A stretch of 15,382 bases of DNA, from assembly GCA_030615865.1 (NCBI GenBank), contig JAUWYK010000046.1, forward strand, positions 1 through 15,382. Direction: 5' to 3'. Below are positions 6,308-14,012 of this stretch, piece after piece. The translations under genes and the position numbers were made by a program. Each line of letters opens with the position of its first letter. The first letter of the stretch is position 1. Below the pieces are notes generated by a model. It ran no database searches, was not told the DNA's origin, and saw only the letters and a program-made list of their open reading frames with translations. Source of the DNA: Dehalococcoidia bacterium. Lineage in GTDB: Bacteria > Chloroflexota > Dehalococcoidia > Dehalococcoidales > JAUWYK01.

Positions 6308-6468
6308 TGAAATTGTTTATTAACCCTATCCCCTGTATCCCCTTCCCCTTGATAAGGGGAAGGGGAAGATAATTTTTAAGAGGGGCGAAGCCCCTTCAAA
6401 AGTAATCCCTCCCCCTCTCCTTACCAAGGAGAGGGGGATAAAGGGGGAGAGGTTAATAAACAATCTCA
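6308..6468. repeat. MITE-like element with terminal inverted repeats and three hairpins, copy 2
   Basis: The ends TGAAATTGTTTATTAACC (6308-6325) and the reverse complement of 6451-6468 (TGAGATTGTTTATTAACC) agree at 17 of 18 positions. Inside are three perfect hairpins: 6339-6350 with 6354-6365 (12 bp, loop GAT), 6381-6386 with 6390-6395 (6 bp, loop GAA), and 6410-6422 with 6426-6438 (13 bp, loop ACC). There is no ORF of note. It fills almost the whole rplT-pheS gap. Related copies lie at 1354-1436 and, inverted, at 12860-12968. I saw no unambiguous target-site duplication. It may be a non-autonomous transposon relic or a REP-type element. Confidence 0.8.
6339..6377 (+). terminator. Possible terminator after rplT, within the repeat
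   Basis: The perfect 12-bp GC-rich stem at 6339-6350/6354-6365 is followed by AAGATAATTTTT. The T-run begins about 7 nt after the stem, further than ideal. It could end or attenuate the infC operon before pheS. Confidence 0.35.
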
Positions 6469-6483
6469 GTTGAAGGCGACAGA

Positions 6484-7524
6484 ATGTTAAAACAACTTGA
6501 AGAACTAAAGTTAAATGCGCTACAGGAGTTAGATGGCATTGGCAACATTAAGGAATTAGAATCCTGGCGGGTTCGTTATTTGAGTAAGAAGAGCCATCTG
6601 ACCAAGCTTCTGCGTAGCTTGTCCACACTACCTTTAGCCGAGAGAAAGACCGTCGGTGCCTATGCTAACCAGGTCAAGTCCAATTTGGAGGATAGTTTAA
6701 GGCAGAAGGAGCAGGTTCTCCGTGAGGCGCAACTAGTAGCATCGGCTAAAGAGGAAGGCATTGATATTACCCTGCCTGGTCATCCTCTTCTGATGGGTCG
6801 CTTGCATCCTATTACTCAGACCTTGTATGAAATATGCGATATATTTGTCTCTATGGGCTTTCAGGTAGTGGAGGGACCAGAGGTAGAGTGGGAGTATTAC
6901 AATTTTGAGGCGTTAAACATTCCCAAGGAACATCCAGCTCGTGATACCATGTCGACATCCTGGATTGATTTTGAGACAGAGGGTGCTGAAAGACCCATGT
7001 TACTGCGCACTCACACTACCTCAGTAAGTGCTAGGATTATTGAGACCATGCAACCCCCAATAAGAGTGGTTGAGCCAGGCAAGGTCTATCGCTATGAGGC
7101 TAGTGATGCCACCCATACTCCTATGTTCTATCAGATTGATGGTCAAACTGTAGATAAAGGCATTACTATGGCTGACTTGAAGGGAACACTTTATGAGTTT
7201 GCTCGTCGTTTCTTCGGCGAGGATAGGAAGGTACGCTTCCGCTGTGACTACTTCCCCTTTGTTGAGCCTGGGGTTGAGATGGCTATAGAATGCTCGGTCT
7301 GTGGTGGTAAAGGCTGTCGTTTATGCGGCAACACCGGCTGGATTGAAATACTGGGTGCTGGAATGACGCATCCCCAGGTGCTTCAGCGTGGTGGTCTTGA
7401 CCCGAAGGTTTATACCGGTTTTGCCTTTGGCATGGGCATAGACCGCTTGCCCATGCTCCGCTACGGTATTGATGATACCAGACTATTTTATAGTAGTGAC
7501 CTTAGATTCCTAAGGCAGTTCTGA
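6484..7524 (+). CDS. pheS: Phenylalanyl-tRNA synthetase alpha subunit
   Basis: The catalytic class II subunit of the alpha2-beta2 enzyme that charges tRNA-Phe. A coiled-coil N-terminus (about residues 1-90) that contacts tRNA is followed by the core. The core holds a motif 1 region ([17 protein letters not shown], 119-135), [10 protein letters not shown] (175-184), motif 2 around [18 protein letters not shown] (203-220), and motif 3 [14 protein letters not shown] (312-325). A four-cysteine knuckle (C270, C273, C278, C281; [14 protein letters not shown]) precedes [10 protein letters not shown] and probably binds zinc. Length 346 aa is normal. It starts at ATG 6484; the Shine-Dalgarno is weak (GAAGG). 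The stop is 10 nt before pheT, so the two form an operon giving balanced subunits. Confidence 0.97.
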   Translation: MLKQLEELKLNALQELDGIGNIKELESWRVRYLSKKSHLTKLLRSLSTLPLAERKTVGAYANQVKSNLEDSLRQKEQVLREAQLVASAKEEGIDITLPGHPLLMGRLHPITQTLYEICDIFVSMGFQVVEGPEVEWEYYNFEALNIPKEHPARDTMSTSWIDFETEGAERPMLLRTHTTSVSARIIETMQPPIRVVEPGKVYRYEASDATHTPMFYQIDGQTVDKGITMADLKGTLYEFARRFFGEDRKVRFRCDYFPFVEPGVEMAIECSVCGGKGCRLCGNTGWIEILGAGMTHPQVLQRGGLDPKVYTGFAFGMGIDRLPMLRYGIDDTRLFYSSDLRFLRQF

Positions 7525-7534
7525 GGTTGGGGAG

Positions 7535-9934
7535 ATGAAGGTTCCACTAAAATGGCTTCAGGAATATATAGATATTACTCTGCCCCCGGCTGACCTAGCC
7601 AGCAGGCTGACCATGGCTGGCACTGAGGTTAAGGGGTTACAGGTCATTGGTGGTAGTTGGGGACACATTGTTATTGGGCAAATAACAGCTATCAACCCAC
7701 ATCCAAATGCTGACCGCCTTAGTCTGGCTACTATAGATTTAGGCACGGAGCAGCAGACTGTAGTCACCGGGGCACCAAACCTCAGGCTCGGTGATAAGGT
7801 AGCCTTTGCCCATGTTGGTGCCCAACTTATAGATGGGCATAGCGGACAGGCGTTTCGCTTAAAGCCAGCTAAGATCCGTGGTGTGGTCTCTAATGGCATG
7901 GCTTGCTCGGAAAAGGAGCTTGGTATCTCTGATAGTCACGAGGGAATCATGGTTTTGCCAGCGGAGGCATCCATAGGCATCCCGCTGGCTGATTATCTCG
8001 GTGACACTATTTTTGACTTAGATATAACACCTAATCGACCTGATTGCCTGTCTATAATTGGGATAGCTAGAGAGGTTGCTACCCTGACCGGGCAAGGTTT
8101 GCATCTTCCTGAGGTTAGGTATGATGAAGCGGCATACCCTATAGACCAGCAAATATCGGTAGAAATTGTTGCCCCTGACCTGTGTCCCAGGTATTGCGCT
8201 AGTCTGATTACCGGGGTAAAAATGGCTGACTCCCCGAGGTGGATGCAGCAACGATTGCTGGCCTGTGGCATGCGCCCCATAAATAATATTGTAGATGTTA
8301 CCAACTATGTCATGCTGGAATACGGACAGCCACTGCACGCCTTTGACTACCATAAAATCAAGGGTAAGAAAATTATCGTGCGCCGGGCTACTAGCGGTGA
8401 AGCTATAGTTACCCTGGACGAGGAGAAGCGGGCTCTTTCCGAGGATATGCTGGTTATCGCCGATGAGGAACGGGCAGTGGCTATCGCCGGTGTTATGGGT
8501 GGTGCCGACAGCGAGGTGACTGAGCAGACCACCTCAATACTGCTGGAATCAGCTAATTTTAACCCGGCGAGCATCCATCATACTGGTAATACCTTGCGTT
8601 TGCCTAGTGAAGCCCGTATGCGATTTGAGCGTGGCATCAGTCCTGAGCTGACTATACCAGCCCTTAAACGAGCGACTCAATTGATTATGCAGCTAGCCGG
8701 TGGCGAAGTAGCTAAGGGCTTTGTTGATGCTTATCCCGGTAAGCTGGACCAAGAGCCTGTCTTGCTACCAATGAGCGAGGTAAAGCGACTTTTAGGTGTT
8801 GAGTTTAGTCTTGACCAGATTGTAGAAACGTTGACCTCCTTGGGCTTTAATTGTGAAGTAAAAGCTTCAGAAGTTTTGGTTACTGTTCCTTATTGGCGAA
8901 GTGACATACATCAGGCGGTTGACCTTATAGAAGAGGTAGCTCGCATTATTGGCTATGATGAGATTCCAACCACTATGCTCAGCCAACCACTGCCCAGACA
9001 AAACCCAGAGCCTATCCTTAGCCTCAAACAAGAAATAAGCCGTAGCCTTGCCGGCTATGGCTTTCAGGAGGTGATTACCTATTCATTAACCAGTTTAGAA
9101 ATGCTGAATAAACTATCACCTGACTCCCATCCCGTTGGACCTGTGCCCCTTCGTGTGGCTAATCCGATGACGGCTGACCAGGAGTATCTTCGCCCTAACC
9201 TGCGGCCTAACCTTTTAGCTGCCCTATCGGCTAATCAGAAGCATGAAGATGGCAGTATTAGGCTTTTTGAGCTGGGCAAGGTATATCTACCACGACCAAA
9301 GGACTTACCTGATGAGCCTGAGGTGCTGTGTGGCATACTAAGTGGAACTAGATTTGAAAAATGGTGGCAGGGTGGTGACGGATTACTTGATTTCTACGAT
9401 GCCAAGGGGGTGGTAGAGAGCTTACTTAATCAGCTGGCTGTGGAAGTTAGCTTTGAGGAGTGCCACGATGAAAGCTTACACCTGAGCAGGCAGGTGGCTA
9501 TAGTCATAGGCGGTAGTAGCCTGGGCGTTGTCGGTGAGCTACACCCTAAAGTAGCAGAGGCTTTTGAAATTTCTGGGGCTGTTTATCTATTTGAGATTGA
9601 TGTAGCCGCCCTTTTACCCTTTACCATTGGTCATAAAATGTTCCAGCCGATACCACGCTTTCCTTCCATAGTTAGGGATGTGGCTCTGGTTATTGATGTC
9701 GGAACAAGCCATCGGGAAGTACAGGACATTATTAAGAGTTTTCCGCTAGTGAATAGGGTTGCTTTATTTGATGTCTACACTGGTGAGCAAGTCCCACCAG
9801 GCAAGAAGTCTGTTGCCTATAGAATTGTCTACCAGTCCCCGACTCACACCCTAACCGATGAAGAGGTTAACCAGGTTCAGCAGCAAATCCTGAGCAAACT
9901 ATCTCGTGAGCTTGGGGCTACCCTGCGCATCTGA
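7535..9934 (+). CDS. pheT: Phenylalanyl-tRNA synthetase beta subunit
   Basis: The 799-aa tRNA-binding and editing subunit. Domains in order: an EMAP-II-like tRNA-binding fold (about 40-150, including NPHPNADRLSL and CSEKELG); B3/4 editing domain (about 210-390), with GQPLHAFD (H268) and LLESANF (E338), which correspond to editing-site residues of E. coli PheT; B5 (about 405-475); a catalytic-like core without class II activity (about 490-690); and the C-terminal FDX-ACB anticodon domain (about 707-799, RFPSIVRDVALV). All are present, so proofreading of Tyr-tRNA-Phe is probably intact. GAGG at 7523-7526, spanning the pheS stop, is 8 nt before the ATG. Confidence 0.97.
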   Translation: MKVPLKWLQEYIDITLPPADLASRLTMAGTEVKGLQVIGGSWGHIVIGQITAINPHPNADRLSLATIDLGTEQQTVVTGAPNLRLGDKVAFAHVGAQLIDGHSGQAFRLKPAKIRGVVSNGMACSEKELGISDSHEGIMVLPAEASIGIPLADYLGDTIFDLDITPNRPDCLSIIGIAREVATLTGQGLHLPEVRYDEAAYPIDQQISVEIVAPDLCPRYCASLITGVKMADSPRWMQQRLLACGMRPINNIVDVTNYVMLEYGQPLHAFDYHKIKGKKIIVRRATSGEAIVTLDEEKRALSEDMLVIADEERAVAIAGVMGGADSEVTEQTTSILLESANFNPASIHHTGNTLRLPSEARMRFERGISPELTIPALKRATQLIMQLAGGEVAKGFVDAYPGKLDQEPVLLPMSEVKRLLGVEFSLDQIVETLTSLGFNCEVKASEVLVTVPYWRSDIHQAVDLIEEVARIIGYDEIPTTMLSQPLPRQNPEPILSLKQEISRSLAGYGFQEVITYSLTSLEMLNKLSPDSHPVGPVPLRVANPMTADQEYLRPNLRPNLLAALSANQKHEDGSIRLFELGKVYLPRPKDLPDEPEVLCGILSGTRFEKWWQGGDGLLDFYDAKGVVESLLNQLAVEVSFEECHDESLHLSRQVAIVIGGSSLGVVGELHPKVAEAFEISGAVYLFEIDVAALLPFTIGHKMFQPIPRFPSIVRDVALVIDVGTSHREVQDIIKSFPLVNRVALFDVYTGEQVPPGKKSVAYRIVYQSPTHTLTDEEVNQVQQQILSKLSRELGATLRI

Positions 9935-9958
9935 TATTAACCTCAGGTTGTTTATCAG
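9931..9958 (+). terminator. Weak hairpin after pheT, possible terminator or repeat relic
   Basis: CTGATA (9931-9936) pairs with TATCAG (9953-9958), and AACC (9939-9942) with GGTT (9946-9949), loop TCA. There is no clean T-run after it. It contains ATTAACCTC and TTGTTTAT, both pieces of the inverted repeat of the dispersed element, so it may be a collapsed relic of one. Confidence 0.28.
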
Positions 9959-9971
9959 AAGTTAAGTAAAA

Positions 9972-10001
9972 TTGCCCTTTCGCCAGCCCCCAGGGTATAA
10001 T
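9972..10001 (+). promoter_or_regulatory. Probable promoter of the arsM-like gene
   Basis: TTGCCC (9972-9977), an 18-nt spacer and a perfect TATAAT (9996-10001) predict a start near 10008, about 28 nt before the ATG. The gene is therefore separate from the pheST operon. I see no clear operator palindrome, so ArsR control cannot be claimed. Confidence 0.5.
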
Positions 10002-10035
10002 CAGAATGAAGGCAAATAACTTCGGGTGAGTGAAA

Positions 10036-10866
10036 ATGAGGAAAAAAGAAATAAAGAAGGTGGTAAGAGAGGGTTACGCCAAAATTGCCAAACAGGATAG
10101 TTCCTGTTGCGGTGCGGTGACTTCGTGCTGTGGTAGCACTGATTTAGCCCGGGATATTGGCAAGAGCATAGGATATACCGAGGAAGAACTTACTTCGGTT
10201 CCTCAAGGGGCAAATTTAGGTCTTGGCTGTGGAAACCCGGTGGCTCTGGCTTCTTTAAGGGAAGGCGAGACGGTTCTTGACCTTGGTTCGGGTGCAGGAT
10301 TTGATTGCTTTCTTGCTGCTGATAAAGTTGGTGAGAAGGGAAGAGTTATCGGCGTAGATATGACACCAGAGATGATTGAAAAGGCAAGAGAAAACGCCAG
10401 GAAAGGCAACTACGCGAATGTAGAGTTCAGGCTCGGGGAGATTGAAAATCTACCGGTAGCTGATAATTCGGTTGATGTGGTCATCTCAAACTGCGTTATT
10501 AATCTCGCGCCTGACAAAAGAAGGGTCTTCATGGAATCGTTCAGGGTGCTAAAACCAGGCGGTAAGCTGATGCTCTCAGATATGGTTTTGGTGAAGGAAC
10601 TTCCGGATTTCATAAAGGACTCTATTGAAGCATATATTGGTTGTCTTTCTGGGGCGATGATGAGGGACGAATACATAGAGGCTATAAAAGCGGCTGGATT
10701 TCAAGAGGTCAGAATAATTGATGAGACATCTTTCCCTATTGAGTGTATGGCTAATGACCCAACGGCAAAGGCAATCATTGAGAATTTGAAAATACCACTG
10801 GAAAAAGTAGAAGAGGTTGCCAGTTCGGTTATAAGCATAAAAGTTTATGGGGTCAAACCGAATTAG
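10036..10866 (+). CDS. arsM: Arsenite S-adenosylmethionine methyltransferase (ArsM/AS3MT family)
   Basis: A 276-aa cytosolic SAM-dependent methyltransferase. Motif I VLDLGSGAGFD (80-90) and VIGVDMTPEMIEKAR (104-118) form the SAM site. The three cysteines that bind As(III) in characterised ArsM enzymes are matched by C65 (GLGCGNP), C153 (ISNCVINL) and C203 (YIGCLSGA), each in the family context. An N-terminal CC pair set (C24, C25, C31, C32) is also typical. It would convert arsenite to methylated arsenicals using thiol reductant. ATG 10036 is preferred, with GGGTGAG (10024-10030) as the Shine-Dalgarno; GTG 10030 would add two residues and overlaps it. No arsR, arsC or acr3 is adjacent. The last 14 nt overlap the end of convergent proS. 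Substrate is inferred from the family. Confidence 0.88.
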   Translation: MRKKEIKKVVREGYAKIAKQDSSCCGAVTSCCGSTDLARDIGKSIGYTEEELTSVPQGANLGLGCGNPVALASLREGETVLDLGSGAGFDCFLAADKVGEKGRVIGVDMTPEMIEKARENARKGNYANVEFRLGEIENLPVADNSVDVVISNCVINLAPDKRRVFMESFRVLKPGGKLMLSDMVLVKELPDFIKDSIEAYIGCLSGAMMRDEYIEAIKAAGFQEVRIIDETSFPIECMANDPTAKAIIENLKIPLEKVEEVASSVISIKVYGVKPN

Positions 10867-12577
10867 ACAACTTGGATAACCCCTGGCTAATAAGCTCCTT
10901 GAGCCTTATAGCTATTCCCTCTAATGGCATAAGCTCAGATTCTTTTTCCGAGCGCTTTTTTATCTCTACACTATTAGTCTCTAAAGTTCGGGGGCTAATG
11001 GTAACCCGGATAGGTATCCCCAGGAGGTCAGCATCATTAAACTTTACTCCAGGGGACTCTTTGCGGTCGTCAAAAAGCACTTCCAAGCCCTGTGCTTCAA
11101 GGTCGGCATAGAGGTTTTCAGCAGTAGCTGGCACCTGAGAATTCTCCAGATATAAGGGACAAAGGTAGATGTGATACGGGGCAATGGTTAGCGGCCAGAT
11201 AATGCCTTTATCATCGTGGTTGTGCTCTATGGCAGCAGCTAGCAATCTACCAAGACCAATGCCATAGCATCCCATGACAATCGGGTGAGATACACCGCTG
11301 ACATCAGCAAACAATGCCCCCAGCTTCTCACTGAGGAAGGTGCCCAGTTTGAAGATGTGCCCGACCTCAATCCCCCGCATAGATGACAATCTGCTGCCGC
11401 ACTTAGGGCATCCTTCTCTGGCACAAGACCGGGCTATATCTGTAAGCAGGTCAACGGTAAAATCCCTGGGGTAGTTGACATTCCTAAAGTGAGTATCCGG
11501 TTTATTGGCGCCGGCAACAAAGTTCGCCCCCAGGGTTATAGAATCATCGGCAACAACCTTGATACCACTTATGCCTACCGGGGAGGCAGAACCGGCAACT
11601 ATACCTGCCGCTACTACCTCAACTTCAGTGGCAAGACGAAGTTCATAACAGTTCAGAACATTCTTTAGCTTTACCTCGTTTACCTCAAGGTCTCCTTTGA
11701 TAAGCACAAAGACTAGTTTTCCATCAGCCAGGTAAAATACCGCTTTAAGGGTATGACTCTGGGGCACCTTCAGAAAGCGGGATACCTGGTCAATAGTGGT
11801 AACACCCGGTGTTGCCACTTCCTCCAGTGGCAGTGGCGTCTCAGCTTCTAGCTTACTCTTAACGCTTTGAGCCTTCTCGACATTAGCTGCATATTTACAG
11901 TTATCGCAATAGATAACCTCATCCTCACCATTTTCAGCGATAACCATGAACTCGTGGGAATCCTTGCCCCCGATGGCACCACTATCGGCTTCAACAAGTA
12001 GAGCAGGCAGTCTGCAGCGAGCGTAGATATTGTGGTATGCCTGTAGCATTTTATTATAGCTCTGGTCCAGTCCCTCTTCGTCGGCATCAAAGCTATAGAG
12101 GTCTTTCATGGTAAACTCACGAACTCGTATCAGCCCGGCTCGGGGACGTGGCTCGTCGCGGAACTTGGTCTGGATTTGATACAGAAGTAGAGGCAGGTCA
12201 CGGTAGCTCTGGGCATTATGGCTAACCATTTGGGTGATGACCTCTTCGTGGGTTGGTCCCAGGGCTAGCTTGCGGTCTCTGCGGTCGGAGAGAGTAAACA
12301 GCCCTTTGCCAAAGGCAAGGTCTCGCCCTGTTTCCTGCCATATCTCCAGAGGCTGTAGAACCGGCATATTTAGCTCCTGACCGCCGGCTTTATCCATCTC
12401 GTCGCGGATTATATTCTCTATCTTTTTGAGCACCCGCCAGGCTAGAGGTAAATAGGAATAAACACCAGCCGCTACCTGATGTATCATCCCCGCCTTCAGC
12501 AGTAGCTGGTGGCTGACTGTCTCTGCCTCAGCCGGTACTTCTCTTTGGGTCTTACCGAATAGCTTTGATATACGCAT
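10853..12577 (-). CDS. proS: Prolyl-tRNA synthetase (bacterial type with INS editing domain)
   Basis: A 574-aa class II enzyme that charges tRNA-Pro, of E. coli-like length (572 aa). Motif 1 lies at about 60-85, LALGPTHEE at 104-112, and motif 2 TKFRDEPRPRAGLIRVREF at 137-155. The INS editing domain runs about 235-385, with SHTLKAVFYL holding K278, the likely counterpart of the editing lysine of E. coli ProRS; so clearance of Ala-tRNA-Pro is expected. Motif 3 GCYGIGLGRLLAA is at 436-448, then the anticodon domain (APYHIYLCPL onward). Cysteines at C224, C227, C390 and C393 bracket the INS domain. The ATG at 12577 follows GGAG at a good distance. The TGA stop lies inside the convergent arsM gene. 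Confidence 0.97.
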   Translation of the reverse strand: MRISKLFGKTQREVPAEAETVSHQLLLKAGMIHQVAAGVYSYLPLAWRVLKKIENIIRDEMDKAGGQELNMPVLQPLEIWQETGRDLAFGKGLFTLSDRRDRKLALGPTHEEVITQMVSHNAQSYRDLPLLLYQIQTKFRDEPRPRAGLIRVREFTMKDLYSFDADEEGLDQSYNKMLQAYHNIYARCRLPALLVEADSGAIGGKDSHEFMVIAENGEDEVIYCDNCKYAANVEKAQSVKSKLEAETPLPLEEVATPGVTTIDQVSRFLKVPQSHTLKAVFYLADGKLVFVLIKGDLEVNEVKLKNVLNCYELRLATEVEVVAAGIVAGSASPVGISGIKVVADDSITLGANFVAGANKPDTHFRNVNYPRDFTVDLLTDIARSCAREGCPKCGSRLSSMRGIEVGHIFKLGTFLSEKLGALFADVSGVSHPIVMGCYGIGLGRLLAAAIEHNHDDKGIIWPLTIAPYHIYLCPLYLENSQVPATAENLYADLEAQGLEVLFDDRKESPGVKFNDADLLGIPIRVTISPRTLETNSVEIKKRSEKESELMPLEGIAIRLKELISQGLSKLSNSV

Positions 12578-12594
12578 TTTTACTTCTCCAGACT

Positions 12595-12876
12595 CTAAAT
12601 TATTTTCATTTCATACTCTGGCTTCCCTTTTTCCAGATGCAATATAAATTTAACTTTTCTGCCTTCTACAAGGTGCTTTTCTGATTCATTGCGCAGCTTG
12701 CTGAAATCTGCGGTCTCAAGAAAAAGCCTTAGAATCTCAAGCTTTTCGGCAAGCTCTGCTTGCTCCCCTTTCTTAAGCAGTTCACTTAGAACGTGTTCAT
12801 GTTGTCTTTTAGCCTTTGTTTCTACGCAGGCTTCCAGTTCCGGCTCTAGTTCTATATAAAGTTGTTTATTGGTTAT
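12595..12876 (-). pseudogene. 5'-truncated gene remnant upstream of proS
   Basis: The minus strand is open for 93 codons between a TAG at 12879-12877 and a TAG at 12597-12595, but contains no ATG, GTG or TTG suitable as a start. The translated sequence looks like a genuine protein: LELE-type start, a charged helix (KRQHEHVLSELLKKGEQAELAEKLEILRLFLE), then LRNESEKHLVEGRKVKFILHLEKGKPEYEMKII. The stop lies 17 nt before the proS ATG, so it once fitted the operon directly before proS. Its first codons (ATA ACC AAT AAA CAA) fall within the inverted repeat end of repeat copy 3, which suggests the insertion removed the true N-terminus. Alternatively ATA 12876 is a rare start. I do not recognise the family. 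Confidence 0.45.
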
Positions 12877-12968
12877 CTACCTCACCCCCTCGTTCCCCCT
12901 CTCCTAACAGGAGAGGGGGAGGAGTGGTTTTATAAAGGGGCTTAGCCCCTTCAAACTTCCCCTTATTA
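12860..12968. repeat. Dispersed hairpin repeat, copy 3 (inverted, one end missing)
   Basis: In opposite orientation to copy 2 it shows, in order, TTGTTTATT (12862-12870), CACCCCCT, a perfect 12-bp hairpin (12894-12905 with 12909-12920, loop AAC), and a 7-bp hairpin AAGGGGC/GCCCCTT (12935-12941 with 12945-12951, loop TTA). It then has CTTCCCCTTATTA up to the ispG stop codon. The outer end and one arm of hairpin 1 are missing there, so the element is truncated at ispG. The other end runs into the gene remnant at 12595-12876. The hairpins could also stop transcription after ispG. Confidence 0.75.
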
Positions 12969-14012
12969 AAACTTCTCCACCTCTGCCATTAGTGTAGTTA
13001 CAAAATCCTTTTCCTGAATGGTTCTAATCTTCTTACCTTTTTTGAAGAGGATGGCTCTGGCTTTGCCGCAGGCGATGCCTATATCGGCGTCTTTGGCTTC
13101 GCCGGGTCCATTGACCACACAGCCCATCACCGCTACCTTTATCGGTTTGTCAATCTTTAATAGTTTTTCTTCCACTGCTTCGGCTAATTCTATTATATCA
13201 ACCTCAGCCCGACCACAGGAGGGGCAGCTGACTAATATCGGACCGTGCTGGCGCAGGTTCAGGCTTTTCAGGATTTCATAGGCGGCAATTACCTCTTCTC
13301 TGGGGTGGGCAGTTAGTGAAACCCGAATGGTATCACCAATGCCTTGATAGAGGAGCGTGCTGATGCCCACCGTGCTGCGGATAATACCGGTTCTGGGTGT
13401 GCCAGCTTCAGTGATACCTATGTGCAATGGGTAGGGTATCTTTTGGGCGATGTCTTGGTAAGCATCAATAGTAGTCGGCACATCAAAAGCCTTGAGCGAG
13501 ACCTTAATCAGGTCAAAGTCAACGCTTTCCAGTAGCTTTATCTGCTGTAAGGCAGCATCTACCATCTGCTCAGCGATGGTCAATCGGGGGTTGGCTGGTT
13601 TGGGCAGGCTGCCGGCATTTACCCCAATACGGATAGGGACCTTTCTTTCTCTGGCAGCATAAGCTATGGTTGCCACCTTTTCCGGGTGGCTGATATTACC
13701 CGGGTTTAACCGCAGCCCATCAGCGCCAGCTTCCAGCGCCATCAGGGCAAGGCGATAGTCAAAGTGAATATCAGCAATTACAGGTATGGAAACACCTCTT
13801 TTTATCGTGGATATAGCCCGGGCGGCTTCGGCATCGGGCACAGCTACCCGCACCAGTTCGCAGCCACAATCCTCAAGCTCCTTGATTTGGTTAATGGTTG
13901 ACATAACATCATGGGTATCGGTTTTGGTCATAGACTGTACCACGATAGGGGCACTACCGCCGACAGTTACATTGCCAATTTGAATAGGTTTACTGGCTCG
14001 CCGTGGATTCAT
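12966..14012 (-). CDS. ispG: 4-hydroxy-3-methylbut-2-en-1-yl diphosphate synthase (flavodoxin/ferredoxin)
   Basis: IspG (GcpE) is a [4Fe-4S] enzyme that converts MEcPP to HMBPP in the MEP pathway. The 348-aa protein is the compact bacterial form without the plant-type insert. The TIM-barrel part has VQSMTKTDTHDV, PVIADIHFDYR and GLRLNPGNI. The C-terminal cluster domain has VSCPSCGRAEVD (C263, C266), MGCVVNGPGE (C298, E305) and ADIGIACGK. These give three cysteines and one glutamate for the cluster. The ATG overlaps the rseP stop as ATGA, indicating translational coupling. The last codon is directly followed by repeat copy 3. Confidence 0.97.
   Translation of the reverse strand: MNPRRASKPIQIGNVTVGGSAPIVVQSMTKTDTHDVMSTINQIKELEDCGCELVRVAVPDAEAARAISTIKRGVSIPVIADIHFDYRLALMALEAGADGLRLNPGNISHPEKVATIAYAARERKVPIRIGVNAGSLPKPANPRLTIAEQMVDAALQQIKLLESVDFDLIKVSLKAFDVPTTIDAYQDIAQKIPYPLHIGITEAGTPRTGIIRSTVGISTLLYQGIGDTIRVSLTAHPREEVIAAYEILKSLNLRQHGPILVSCPSCGRAEVDIIELAEAVEEKLLKIDKPIKVAVMGCVVNGPGEAKDADIGIACGKARAILFKKGKKIRTIQEKDFVTTLMAEVEKF

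Noticed and set aside
7294..7330. Four-cysteine knuckle in PheS as a novel fusion
   Set aside because: The CxxC-x4-CxxC motif just before [10 protein letters not shown] occurs, as far as I recall, in a subset of bacterial PheS proteins, so it is treated as family variation.
7558..8574. Several minus-strand frames opposite pheT
   Set aside because: All are shadows of the strongly conserved tRNA-binding and B3/4 domains, with no start signals.
1354..12968. Possible CRISPR from repeated C-rich/G-rich palindromes
   Set aside because: The copies are thousands of bases apart with no regular spacers and no cas genes; they are dispersed repeats.
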